Both the position numbers and the translations under genes were made by a program. This document shows, piece after piece, positions 1 to 43,456 of a stretch of 64,000 nt of DNA (position 1 is the stretch's first letter; every line of letters begins with the position of its first letter). Source of the DNA: Lates calcarifer (Eukaryota > Chordata > Actinopteri > Centropomidae); contig NC_066850.1 in assembly GCF_001640805.2 (NCBI RefSeq), forward strand, positions 2,763,549 through 2,827,548. Reading direction: 5' to 3'. The notes beneath the pieces were generated by a model. The model searched no databases, had not been told where the DNA came from, and was given only the letters and a program-made list of their open reading frames with translations.

Positions 1-434
1 AGGAGTTAAAACCCTAAAACATCACTCCCTGTTTAGAAGGGCTCATATAACAATGACATCAAGCAGTGGCATCATAATCAATATCTAAAACTCATTTGTC
101 AGCCACAGAGCCCAGAGGTTCAAAAAGCTCGTCTAGCTCTGACCACTGTAGCTGTAGTAGTTATGGATCGAGCCTTTTCGCTACAGCCCCCACTAACTCA
201 GGCTAAGCTGTCAGTTACCATGACAACGTGGAACAATCACTGGACAAGGTCAGGCTTCGGCGACAGGAGCGCGTTCAACATGTTGATGGGAGCTGCAGCG
301 TCGTAGCTTCTTCCATCACGTCTGTCGGTTTGTTCTGTTACCTCTGACCTCAAATGGCAGAACTTGCTCTAAAACGACTTTGAACTAACGTGTGACCTTT
401 ATACTTTTGAATAAAAAGGCGCGTTAAGGATTTA

Positions 435-29604
<29,170 letters not shown>

Positions 29605-29686
29605 CGCTGCAGTTTCACAAAGTCCTTTTTCCAACACAGATAGCGAGTCAAGCGGATGTGAACGGAGGAGCGACGGTGGCCGAAAT

Positions 29687-29705
29687 GCATTGTGGTCCTC
29701 GTAGT
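29687..29705 (-). promoter_or_regulatory. ZNF143/STAF-like motif
   Basis: On the minus strand the sequence ACTACGAGGACCACAATGC resembles the ZNF143 (STAF) SBS consensus, keeping the ACTAC and AATGC blocks with some mismatches between them. It lies 83 bp upstream of the ahcyl2 ATG, a typical position for this factor. Confidence 0.4.
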
Positions 29706-29719
29706 TCCTCTAAGTATCT

Positions 29720-31259
29720 CAAACCCATTCCTCCAGAGACCACCCCCAATACAAATGATGGACACACGAGTGACATTTTAACACTGTTGTAACAACATGT
29801 AGAAAACAATATAACCGCTAAAATATGCATATTATCTCACTTAAAAAGAAGCCCCATTGACACTTGGACTACATTACCCAGCAGGCAAAGCTGCACTGTG
29901 AAATTCATTATGGGGAATGAAGTTTGTAATAAAAAAGGACAACACTGAACTACAAAACAAACGCGATTTATGCCAGATAATGCTGTCTGTTCATAAAGCA
30001 ATCACGTATTATGGTCTTCTTAAATCAGACACGGAGATTTCACTTATTATATTCTTAACTCTCACTCTTATATATGAGAATTTAAAACAGCAGGATGAAC
30101 TTACATTACTTCTAATATTACACGTTATGAAGGGCATGCTGCTACATCACACATTGCCCAGCAAAGCAATTTGTCCTCAAACAATGTTGGCACACAGTTA
30201 TTGTAATAAAACTTAAAATTCAGTCAGTTTTGTTCTCAAACCTCAAGGCATACACTGGACGTGGCTGCACAACGCACTGCATCACATTACAGTGCTCATG
30301 CGTTGGATATGCAGTATGTCATTAGAGAAAATGGGACCAGGAGTAAGGTCAAACTGTGTGTAGAAAAAAAAAAAGAACTACACTGCCACCAAGTGGATGT
30401 CCACAATATTAAAAAAAATACCATTAGGTGGAGGGAAATGATCAAGCTTCAGCAGTTTGTTTTAAAAATCTCTAGATTTTATTCTTATGTCTCAGATGAC
30501 ATTTGTAAAATAGCGATATTGAAAACAAGCAAACATGTAGAAAGTTTGAAATTTAACGAGTGGCTGTGCGACAAGTCAGAGCTCTTCTGTAAAAGACATT
30601 ATATCCAGAGTGAATACTTTGGTGATTCAGAGGCTTTTCATTTGTTCTCCATCACATATCAAAAGAATTAACACTGTACAGTTATGTGTGGCACTGCATC
30701 CTGGTAATATGGAAAAGTTAGAAACCACAGAATCCTCAAAATATCTATTATTTGAGTATTGCTGCATTTTGCACAGGTCCATTTCTTTTGCTGGTAAATT
30801 CAAGCACATGCCAGAGGAGGAAAAAAGAAAAAAAAAACTGCATACTAGCAGCAAAACGTAATTGAAGCCAAAGAAATACACATCAAGTCCACTCACATTG
30901 TATTTACATTCAAACTGAATGGGTCTGAGCCCTTTGCCACCCACTAACTGTGAGGTATATTATTTACAAGGCTGCCATGCTGGCACATTCTCAATACAAA
31001 ATCAGAAATCCAAATAATGTTAAAAATACAGCTCTGCATTGGATCATAAGCACGCTGTGGTGTAACAGACGTGTGTTCTTAAAATGTCAATGATTACACA
31101 GCATGCTGCCCGTTTGTAGATTAAAACTGTGAAAAAGTGAAGTGCTGTTTCTAAAGGGCAGTCCTTAAATTGAGGTGATATTCCGACCAGTGTAGACGGC
31201 GAGAGGAGAAAGAAATATCATCCACTCGCAGCTTTTTGTTGCTTCTAAATTACAATGCT
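29720..31259. other. Intergenic: ahcyl2 upstream region and tmem209 3' UTR
   Basis: No coding exon is recognised. The right part should be the 3' UTR of tmem209, whose stop codon is at 31260. A minus-strand AATAAA (TTTATT on plus) at 30478-30483 is a possible distal polyadenylation signal. The plus-strand ORF of about 136 codons at 30261-30671 has no recognisable domain and is probably chance in AT-rich DNA. Confidence 0.5.
29868..29886 (+). promoter_or_regulatory. Second ZNF143/STAF-like motif, opposite orientation
   Basis: The plus-strand sequence ACTACATTACCCAGCAGGC closely resembles the ACTACAnnTCCCAGnATGC consensus. It lies about 180 bp from the motif at 29687-29705 and points the other way, upstream of ahcyl2. 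Confidence 0.45.
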
Positions 31260-36380
<5,121 letters not shown>

Positions 36381-36386
36381 TATTTA

Positions 36387-36414
36387 ACCGGAAGCTACAT
36401 TTTCTACTTCCGGT
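36387..36414. promoter_or_regulatory. tmem209: Inverted pair of ETS motifs in tmem209 promoter
   Basis: ACCGGAAG at 36387-36394 and its exact reverse complement CTTCCGGT at 36407-36414 form a 12-bp-spaced inverted pair of ETS/GABP core sites. They lie at the predicted 5' edge of the non-coding exon. Such sites are typical of TATA-less housekeeping promoters. No TATA box is seen. Confidence 0.5.
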
Positions 36415-37733
36415 AGCAGTAAACGCTGCATTAGTAAAAAGTAAATATATTTAACATCTTTTTAAAGCAACAAAGTCTAACCGCGATATATTAAAAATGC
36501 ACATTATTACCTTATTATTATACCAATTTTCAGATTAATATTTTACATTTTACACATGATAAGGTGTTGGTGGTTTCATTTAAGTAACTTTTTGAAGCCC
36601 AACAAGTGGAAATCATCCGATATTTCACTTTTGTTTGTTTCCTTTGTCTTGTTTTTTCATCTTTATTACCCCATCAATAATTTTTATCCTCAGATAATCT
36701 TATCCAGGGTTATGTATCTTCTGACCTTTTGGAGGAACCACTGGACTGAGCTTAGGGAAGTATATGTAAAGTAGTTAAGACTGGCTACAACTCAACCCCC
36801 TACGATAGTGAAAAGCTACAATCAGTCACAATCGAATAATGTCATACATAGTAATGCACTACATCACTCAGAGGAGGCAGGGGTTGAAGTGAGATATTTA
36901 CATTGTCATGTGGGGGCGCTATCTCCCTGTTTAATAATTAGTCAGTTCTGATCACCAGACCACAAACATTACATGGTAAAAGCCAGCGTAAACACAAAAA
37001 ATGAAAAGTTTTAATGTAAAGTTATCATTTATACTTTCTGTCATGACTATCAGTCAACATAAAACAGCTATAACAGTTCATGTATTAAAACATTATGCAA
37101 AGGAAAGGATGTAGCTATGACATTATTTCAACATGTAGTCAACATTCACACAAGGATTGTCACAATAATACCCAGATTCCTTCATTCACCTCCTCTCACA
37201 CAGACAACTTCAATTTAAAAAATCCTGTTTTTAATAAATAAAGAGTAAAAGCACAGGCCATGTAGCAGTTATACATGGTCAGAACTACAATGCAAGAATA
37301 TGGCATCAGGTTAATGTGCAACTACAAATTAATATCAGGCTTTCACTCCATGTTATTTGAGTGAGTCAAGAAAAATCTGATTAAGGAATAACAATGAATG
37401 AATGATAGCTTATATGAATCCCATCAACCAATAATATTGCACAGGCCTGAGTTAAATGAAAAATAGTTTTATAGTAATACAGTCAGATCTTTATCAGCTG
37501 GCTTATACTATGATAACATTATTTTAGCGGCACTGTTATGCTTGTGACAAACTAGAACAAAAACAGATTTTTAAATGTTAATTATGTAAAATGTGGCAAT
37601 TAAAATTTACTGATTATGCAAGATGTTGCAGTTTAAATGTGTAGTAACTGATATTTGGCAAAAACTAGAGGTAAATGTCAGTATTGTACTAAAGTAAATA
37701 AATAAACAAGACATCTCAAGAGGCACAGTGTTG
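36415..37733. other. Intergenic: tmem209 upstream and prdm4 3' UTR
   Basis: AT-rich sequence with no recognisable coding exon. The right half should be prdm4 3' UTR (stop codon at 37734). A minus-strand ATTAAA variant polyadenylation signal is at 37230-37235, with a further ATTAAA near 37010. No canonical minus-strand AATAAA was found between 37000 and 37733. Confidence 0.45.
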
Positions 37734-40700
37734 TCAATGGGGGGGTGACAGGGACTTTTCAGAGTTATATCCTCCAACATCTAAACCACAGTCTTCATTA
37801 TTAGCTGAGTCAACCAGTCTCTCTCCTCCTCCTCTCCCTCCCCTGCTGTCATCCTCCTCTTCCTCCTCCTCTTCCTCATCGTCCTCATCTACATCCTGCT
37901 CCTTGCGGGACCCTTTTTCCGTCTTGGGCCCTTTACATATCTTGAGGTGCCGGGTGAGGTGGTATTTGGTGAGGAAAGCTTTGTGGCATTTCTCGCAGAC
38001 AAAGTCTCTGCGGCCCTCGTGAGAGTTCATGTGCTTCTTCAGGTGGTTGGTCTTGAGGAAGTGTTTGTTGCACTTTGGGCACTGAATCCGGCGCTCGCTG
38101 TCGGTGGAAAAAGGGAAAGAATGTCAAGAGGAAACATCAGTTATCAGAGACATTACATTCAGTGCAAAACAGGTGTTCAATGCATTAGTCTGATGCCTTA
38201 CAAAACAGCTGTTTACTTCCACATATTTATCTAGAATACAATAAATAAGTTTCATACTGAGTGTGAGAGAACATGTGCTGTTTCAGGTCATGTTTCCTGA
38301 TGAACGCCCGGTCACAGAGGTCACACTTGAGCTTCTCTGCACCGGTGTGGATAAGCATGTGCGACGCCACGTGGGATTTCTGCGTGAATGACTTCTCACA
38401 AACCGTGCATCTGTAGTTCTTCTGACCTGTGAGTGGGAGAGGGAGTTTCACAGGTTTAACAGGTTGCTAAAAGACATGTTGTCAGAACTTCAGACCACTC
38501 CTTATACTTCCCCGTACGTACCTGTGTGGATCTTTAGGTGCATCCTGAGGTTGCTGGGATCACTGAAGGCCTTGCTGCAGTATTCACACTTGTGAGGTTT
38601 CATCCCCACGTGCCCCATGAAGTGCACGTTGAGCTTAGTGGATGTAATGAAAGCCCGGGAACACATGCTGCACTTGAATTTCTTCTCTCGCACATGACCC
38701 TGACCTTTCGCTCTTGAGGAAACGTCATTAGAGTTTCTATCACCGCTGCTGCTGTTGTTGTCATTGTTTGTTTGTCCTGCAGCGTGGGCGTGGCAGGGCC
38801 ACGGCGAGGAGGAGGAGCTCGAGGTCCCGTTGGTCAGCTTCTCCTCCTGGTGAGTGTGTTGCGGTTGCTGTGATTGTTGCTCTTGTTGCTGCTGCTGCTG
38901 TTGCTGCTGCTGTTGTTGTTGCTGTGACTGCTGCTGCTGTTGTTGCTGAGCGTGGTCCTGCTGTGACGGACTGTGGCTGTGCGGAGGTTGGTTATGGCTG
39001 TGGTTGCTGTTATGGCTGCTAAGATGAGACTTGAGCTCAGAGAAGGACGAGCACTCTTTGCCACACTGGCAGATCTGGCCCTCAGGCACCTGAGGAACAC
39101 CTGGGGAGACAGAGAAGGTGGTAGAAATGGTCAGTTTATGGATAAGCATGTCTGAGGTGAGGGTTCTTTAAAATCAAAACTACAGATCTTTACTCATCTG
39201 TCACCTCACCCATCATCCTGCAGTAGTCTCTGCTGTAAAAGAAGAGCAGCTCCTGGTCAGGGTGGATCTCTGTGGTTGTACAGAAGAACAATTTACCATT
39301 GGCAGGGTACGCTACCAGGTTCTGCTCCTCACGAGTCCTAAAGAGACACAGCAAATAAAGAAGTGATTATTGACTTATTGGCTACATAAATCCAGAGTTA
39401 AACTTACACCACACAGAATTCGATATTTTACAAAAGCACTGCTGCTACTCTGCACCATACCTCGCCTTGCGGACAAACATCATCCAGTTGCATTCATTCT
39501 CATCTGTCGTCACGATGTAGAACTCCAGCACATTGTTGTGATACATCTGCAACAGAAACACAGTGGCTCATTAGCTTCATCAACTTAACATAGTTTTGCA
39601 CTGACAACGACAATCGCAGTCCAACCGAAGCCAGAGCGCAGACCTTCCATACTTGAGGTGTGTCCTTTTCTGGCCAGTCAGAGAGATCCACGTTGCTACA
39701 ATGCTGCCCAACCATTGGTCCAAAGCAGGTCCTCGGAGGAATGACATCCCGTGCAAAAACTCCTACAGTGAGCACATTTTGACAGTAGTTTAAGAAACTT
39801 TGTTAAAGTTCTCAGAAAGTGTCCAAATAAAATCATGTTTGTGAAATCTTACCAAGTGGTTCATCAGCCACTGAGATGCGCAGGCACAGTGGACGTGGCA
39901 GAGAGAGGCGAGCCCGGCTTTGGATGGGTGCGTCAGGGATGAAGGTGACTGGGCCATGCTCTGGGCAGTCTGAGGTATATGAGCGCTCGCACAGTGTGCA
40001 CCCTAACAGACGACAAACCCAGCACACAATTTACTACAGGTGAGAATCAAATCTCAAAAACAAACACGATTTCCAGTTAGGAGAAATCTGAAGAGCTAAA
40101 ATATAAACTCACAAATAGTGTAGGCAGTGACCATGTTCTCCTTGTTGGAGGTAGAATCCTCGAGCTGCAAGGTGGAGTTCACCAGCACCAGGTTGTTTTC
40201 TGGCCCCAGTGACACCTCTGCAGTGATGGGGGACACGTTTACTGCCTCCAGCCCCATCCCAGAGTGTCCATGCAGGGGCACCGGCTCCAGCTGGCCCTGA
40301 CTGGCCATGGAGCTGGTGAGCACCACACTGACGACTCCTGAGTTCAACTCCCCATTCGAGTGGAGCTGCTCCCCAAGTCCCCCAGCTCCTCCTCCCCCGC
40401 CGTTTCCCACTCGTCCTCCCATATGATCTGGCTCCATCACCACTGGTAGTTCAAGCACAGGGGGCCCGTGGAGGGGCATCACCCCGCCAGACGAGTCCAC
40501 CCCGGTGAGGCCTTCATGTGGCTGAGGTTGCCTTCCCCCGCCAAGCTGCTGCTGGGTGTCCGACACCGCCACCACCCCGACTCCATCCATGGTGGCCAGC
40601 TCCTCTCCCATCCTATCAGGGGACATGGGGCTGCTGACACGCGACTCCATGGCCAATCCTGTAGAGTCCAGTTCATGAGCACCGGTCTGGTGGAGGTCCC

Positions 40701-41424
40701 CCTGCCCACTGACCTGTCTGGAGTCCATGGGCACCAGTCCCTGCTCCAGTGGGCCACCAGGGCCACTGTAGGGGTCCAGACCTGAGGGATTGTTGCTGGC
40801 CACAGAGAGGGTCCCATCCATGTTAAGGCTGCTGGGATGAATGTACTGAGGTGGTGGACGGTCCGCCAGGTAAGACAATATACCTACAGAGAGAAGAGAG
40901 TGGGAATGTGCTGAAGCTGAATTAAACTTTCAACAGAAATGATTTATATATCTCACACACAGACCAGTACCACACCTGGCAATATGTGTCGGAAGTAGCT
41001 GCTCTCCAGGTGGGGGTACGGAGGAGGTGGCAGGGAGTAGTTCCTCTCCGGCAGGCCGCACATCACTCCTCTGTCACTCAGCGGACCCATGGGGAGCATC
41101 AGTGAGAGGGCAGAAGGGAGGGAGCCCAGGGAGGGACCCAGGCTGGGGATGGCCATTGGCATGCCTAAATAAACCAGAATTCCCATGAACAAACAATCAG
41201 GGGCTGGACACTCGTGTGCAGAATGCAAAAACTGGAACAAATTACAAGTGTTTCAGTCTTTTTGTGTTTCCTGGCTTGAAGAAAACAAGTCGGGTGATGC
41301 CTTCCATACCTGGGGTAGGGATGGGGTTGTGTGTGGGGGAGGTGGGCAGCCCCAGGTGACTGGCACTCACTGAGGGCACACTGAGCTGGTCCATGCCCAC
41401 AGGACTCAGGTTCATGTCATTCAT
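37734..41424 (-). CDS. prdm4: PR domain zinc finger protein 4
   Basis: Complete gene; coding exons, minus strand: 41310-41424, 40976-41164, 40113-40883, 39853-40002, 39644-39762, 39461-39546, 39210-39337, 38522-39100, 38258-38426, 37734-38097. All are in frame and encode 889 aa; the human protein is about 801 aa. The start [11 protein letters not shown] matches human [11 protein letters not shown]; human has four residues before it, but here the preceding exon is non-coding. Landmarks are [13 protein letters not shown] and [14 protein letters not shown] in the N-terminal region, then the zinc knuckle CTLC..DCPEHGP and a PR/SET domain (about 405-520, with [14 protein letters not shown]). A C2H2 array spans about 659-825, its last finger ending CKG. 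An acidic tail (E-run) follows. A polyglutamine stretch at about 570-600 accounts for part of the extra length. PRDM4 is a nuclear transcriptional regulator linked to p75NTR signalling and PRMT5. Confidence 0.97.
38862..38951 (-). repeat. prdm4: CAG/CAA-coded polyglutamine tract in prdm4 exon 8
   Basis: A run of CAG and CAA codons on the minus strand encodes mainly Gln, broken by a few Ser and Glu residues (residues about 570-600). It lies between the PR domain/first zinc knuckle and the C2H2 array. The equivalent linker in human PRDM4 as I remember it is short and has no polyQ. Mixed CAG/CAA usage would make it more stable than a pure CAG repeat. Confidence 0.85.
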
Positions 41425-41582
41425 CCTGGAGAAAAACATCATCACAGAAAACGTCAACTTTGGCTCTGACATCTTGTGACTAATATAGAAGATTATTGTC
41501 GATACAGGAAATGGTGAATCCTCAGTATAAAACATAGAAAGAAACAAACATACGCAGTGTGAGCCACGTTAGCTTATCTTAC

Positions 41583-42000
41583 CTGAATTCAACAACTGAT
41601 GCCCATCAGTGACCGTGTCCTGCTGAAGGATGCTTCCACACTTCTCTCCCTGTAAAAATAAAAGACCTGGTGTGAAAACAACTTAAGACACCTTTCATAA
41701 ATCTCACACAGCCCGTGTTCAAACAGACAAAAACAACCGTGAAGTTGAAAACGACTGGTTAGCAACTAGTTAGCGAAACCTCAGCCAGTTTTATCACACT
41801 GCTAACGTTAGCCTTGCTAACATACGCCTCCATATATCGTTAAAACAGAGGACAGTCAGGGGTTTGAGCCCGGAAAAATAACACATATTCCTCGTCGCAG
41901 TGGAAGGGAAGGCTTCACTGCAACAATATTGATTATTTGAACGGAAAAGAGCCTTAAAAACAACAACATACCAGCACAATAGCGCCCTGAACGGGGCCAT
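41583..42000 (-). other. prdm4: prdm4 5' leader with spliced upstream ORF
   Basis: Two non-coding exons are inferred: exon 1 ends at 41972 (donor GTATGT) and exon 2 is 41583-41649 (acceptor ACAG, donor GTAAGA). An ATG at 41998-42000 opens a 29-codon ORF (starts MAPFRALLCW). It reads across this junction without a stop and ends at 41589, seven nucleotides before the main start codon. It matters only if transcription starts upstream of 42000. Confidence 0.45.
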
Positions 42001-42020
42001 GACAGCCTTAACGTCCCGCT

Positions 42021-42030
42021 GCGCATGCGC
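42021..42030. promoter_or_regulatory. prdm4: Consensus NRF1 palindrome in prdm4 promoter
   Basis: GCGCATGCGC is a perfect core NRF1 (nuclear respiratory factor 1) palindrome. It lies 21 bp upstream of the first leader ATG of prdm4, at the expected core promoter, in locally GC-rich sequence without a TATA box. Confidence 0.6.
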
Positions 42031-42750
42031 GGTGGTAAGTTAGCGTGAAGTATTTTGGACTGATCCCAAGTCAGTTTCTGTGTCCAACTCACAGAAGCTC
42101 CTCGGGTTGCTCTCAGTTCAAATAATATAAATGTTACTTCTTTGAGTTAAAGTATTGAAACTCAAAATTGAAACCTGGTGTTTGTAACGTAGAGTCTTGA
42201 CCTGAGGAGTTGAGCCTCCACGGGTTCATTTGATGGTTAGCCATGACGATCAGGACTATAAAACCACAGTCACACTTTATCAGTGATATAATGTGAAATG
42301 GAAACAATGTGAGGCATCTGCCTCTGGGCTCAGACACAAATAACAAATGATTCCACTAATGATTAAAAAGAAATTCTCATTTCCATGTGTGATTTTTTGT
42401 TACTACTACTGAACTGGGATCACATCTGCCACCCTCAGATTTATAGTCTGTCCTTATGCGTAATCATTCATATGTAAATTTAATACACGAGTCACGAGTT
42501 ACTCCGTTTATCTACCAGTGGGCTTTTCATGGTGAGGATTTCTTCACCGTTGTAGCGGAAGGAAGAAAACGTTACGTGAACAGTCTTATCTTGATGAGAG
42601 AGCTTCACGGTTGCATCCCCGCCCCGGATCACACCCACCCTGTCTGCAGCCTCAAAACCCCACAAAAACAAGCTGTCACTGACAATGTCCTGATCGAAGA
42701 CAGGCGATTTATTTTTAAAGGTCACAATTTGGATATCTGGTGATCATAAA
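42031..42750. other. Spacer between divergent prdm4 and ascl4 promoters
   Basis: About 0.7 kb separates the predicted divergent promoters. I recognise no exon in it. The ORFs of 70-95 codons on both strands here overlap each other and have no family resemblance. Confidence 0.5.
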
Positions 42751-42757
42751 GTGCGGG

Positions 42758-42906
42758 GATATAAGAGGAAACTCTGTCACAGAACACGAGATGATTGTGA
42801 GGACACTCTGACAGGGTGAGCTGAAATGATTTGGTTCCGAATCAGTTGCACATTACTGCTCTAACGTTAGTGTAACATCCCTATACCTTTTTCTTTTTTT
42901 TTTTAG
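42758..42906 (+). promoter_or_regulatory. ascl4: Predicted ascl4 core promoter, non-coding exon and 91-bp leader intron
   Basis: A TATA-like element (GGATATAAGAGG) near 42758-42764 predicts initiation near 42788. A GTGAGC donor follows 42815. A strong pyrimidine tract ending TTTTAG at 42906 lies four bases before the start codon. This gives a 91-bp leader intron (42816-42906). The donor and acceptor are both good; the start site is inferred from spacing only. Confidence 0.45.
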
Positions 42907-42910
42907 AAAG

Positions 42911-43456
42911 ATGTCTTACAGCAAGGAGTTGATGGAGCATATTCCCTACGTCCCTCCGCTGGCTCTCCGCGGCATCTCCATGGACAACAGCGGAGCGCAC
43001 TACAAGGATGCGCTTCGACTCGGGCTGCCCTTCCACCTGGACGCCGCATACCTCGACCCCGTGCACGGCCAGATGTTACCCTACAGGCGGCTCTCCTATT
43101 TCCCCTTTCACGGACCTCTCGGCGTGTGCGATTATTCCTTCGAGCCCGCGTTCATCCGGAAAAGGAACGAAAGGGAGCGACACCGGGTGCGCTGCGTAAA
43201 CGAGGGTTACGCGCGGCTCAGGGAGCACCTCCCGCAGGAGTTTGAGGACAAGCGGCTTAGCAAAGTGGAGACTCTGCGGGCGGCTATTGACTACATCAAA
43301 CACCTGCAGAGCCTGCTGGACTTGAACGTGTCCGGGGTGGAGAGAGGGTCGCTTGGAGACGCGCGTAACCGTGCGCCGCTGCCGCAGAGGACGGAGTGCA
43401 GCAGTGATGGAGAGTCCAAAACTGGCCTCAGCGACAGTGGAGAGACTGTTTACTAG
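42911..43456 (+). CDS. ascl4: Achaete-scute family bHLH transcription factor, ASCL4-like
   Basis: Single coding exon, 181 aa, starting at the first ATG after a splice acceptor. The bHLH domain spans residues 82-137: basic region RKRNERERHRVRCVNEGYAR, helix 1/loop LREHLPQEFEDKRLSK, helix 2 VETLRAAIDYIKHLQSLL. The flank FEPAFIRKRNERER and the C-terminal ECSSDGESK are close to human ASCL4 (FEPAFLRKRNERER, ECNSDGESK). ASCL3 is the nearest alternative. Neighbouring prdm4 supports ASCL4, since PRDM4 and ASCL4 are adjacent in human. ASC proteins heterodimerise with E proteins and bind E-boxes; ASCL4 is poorly studied and linked to skin. The gene is CpG-rich relative to its surroundings, as is common for single-exon developmental regulators. 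Confidence 0.9.
   Translation: MSYSKELMEHIPYVPPLALRGISMDNSGAHYKDALRLGLPFHLDAAYLDPVHGQMLPYRRLSYFPFHGPLGVCDYSFEPAFIRKRNERERHRVRCVNEGYARLREHLPQEFEDKRLSKVETLRAAIDYIKHLQSLLDLNVSGVERGSLGDARNRAPLPQRTECSSDGESKTGLSDSGETVY

Noticed and set aside
30261..30671. 136-codon plus-strand ORF between ahcyl2 and tmem209
   Set aside because: AT-rich, no domain recognised, and probably within or antisense to the tmem209 3' UTR.
38768..39022. Ala/Val-rich plus-strand ORF across the CAG tract
   Set aside because: Antisense shadow of the PRDM4 polyglutamine exon.
41856..42346. Minus-strand ORFs upstream of prdm4
   Set aside because: No homology. Only the leader ATG at 42000 is retained, as a candidate upstream ORF.
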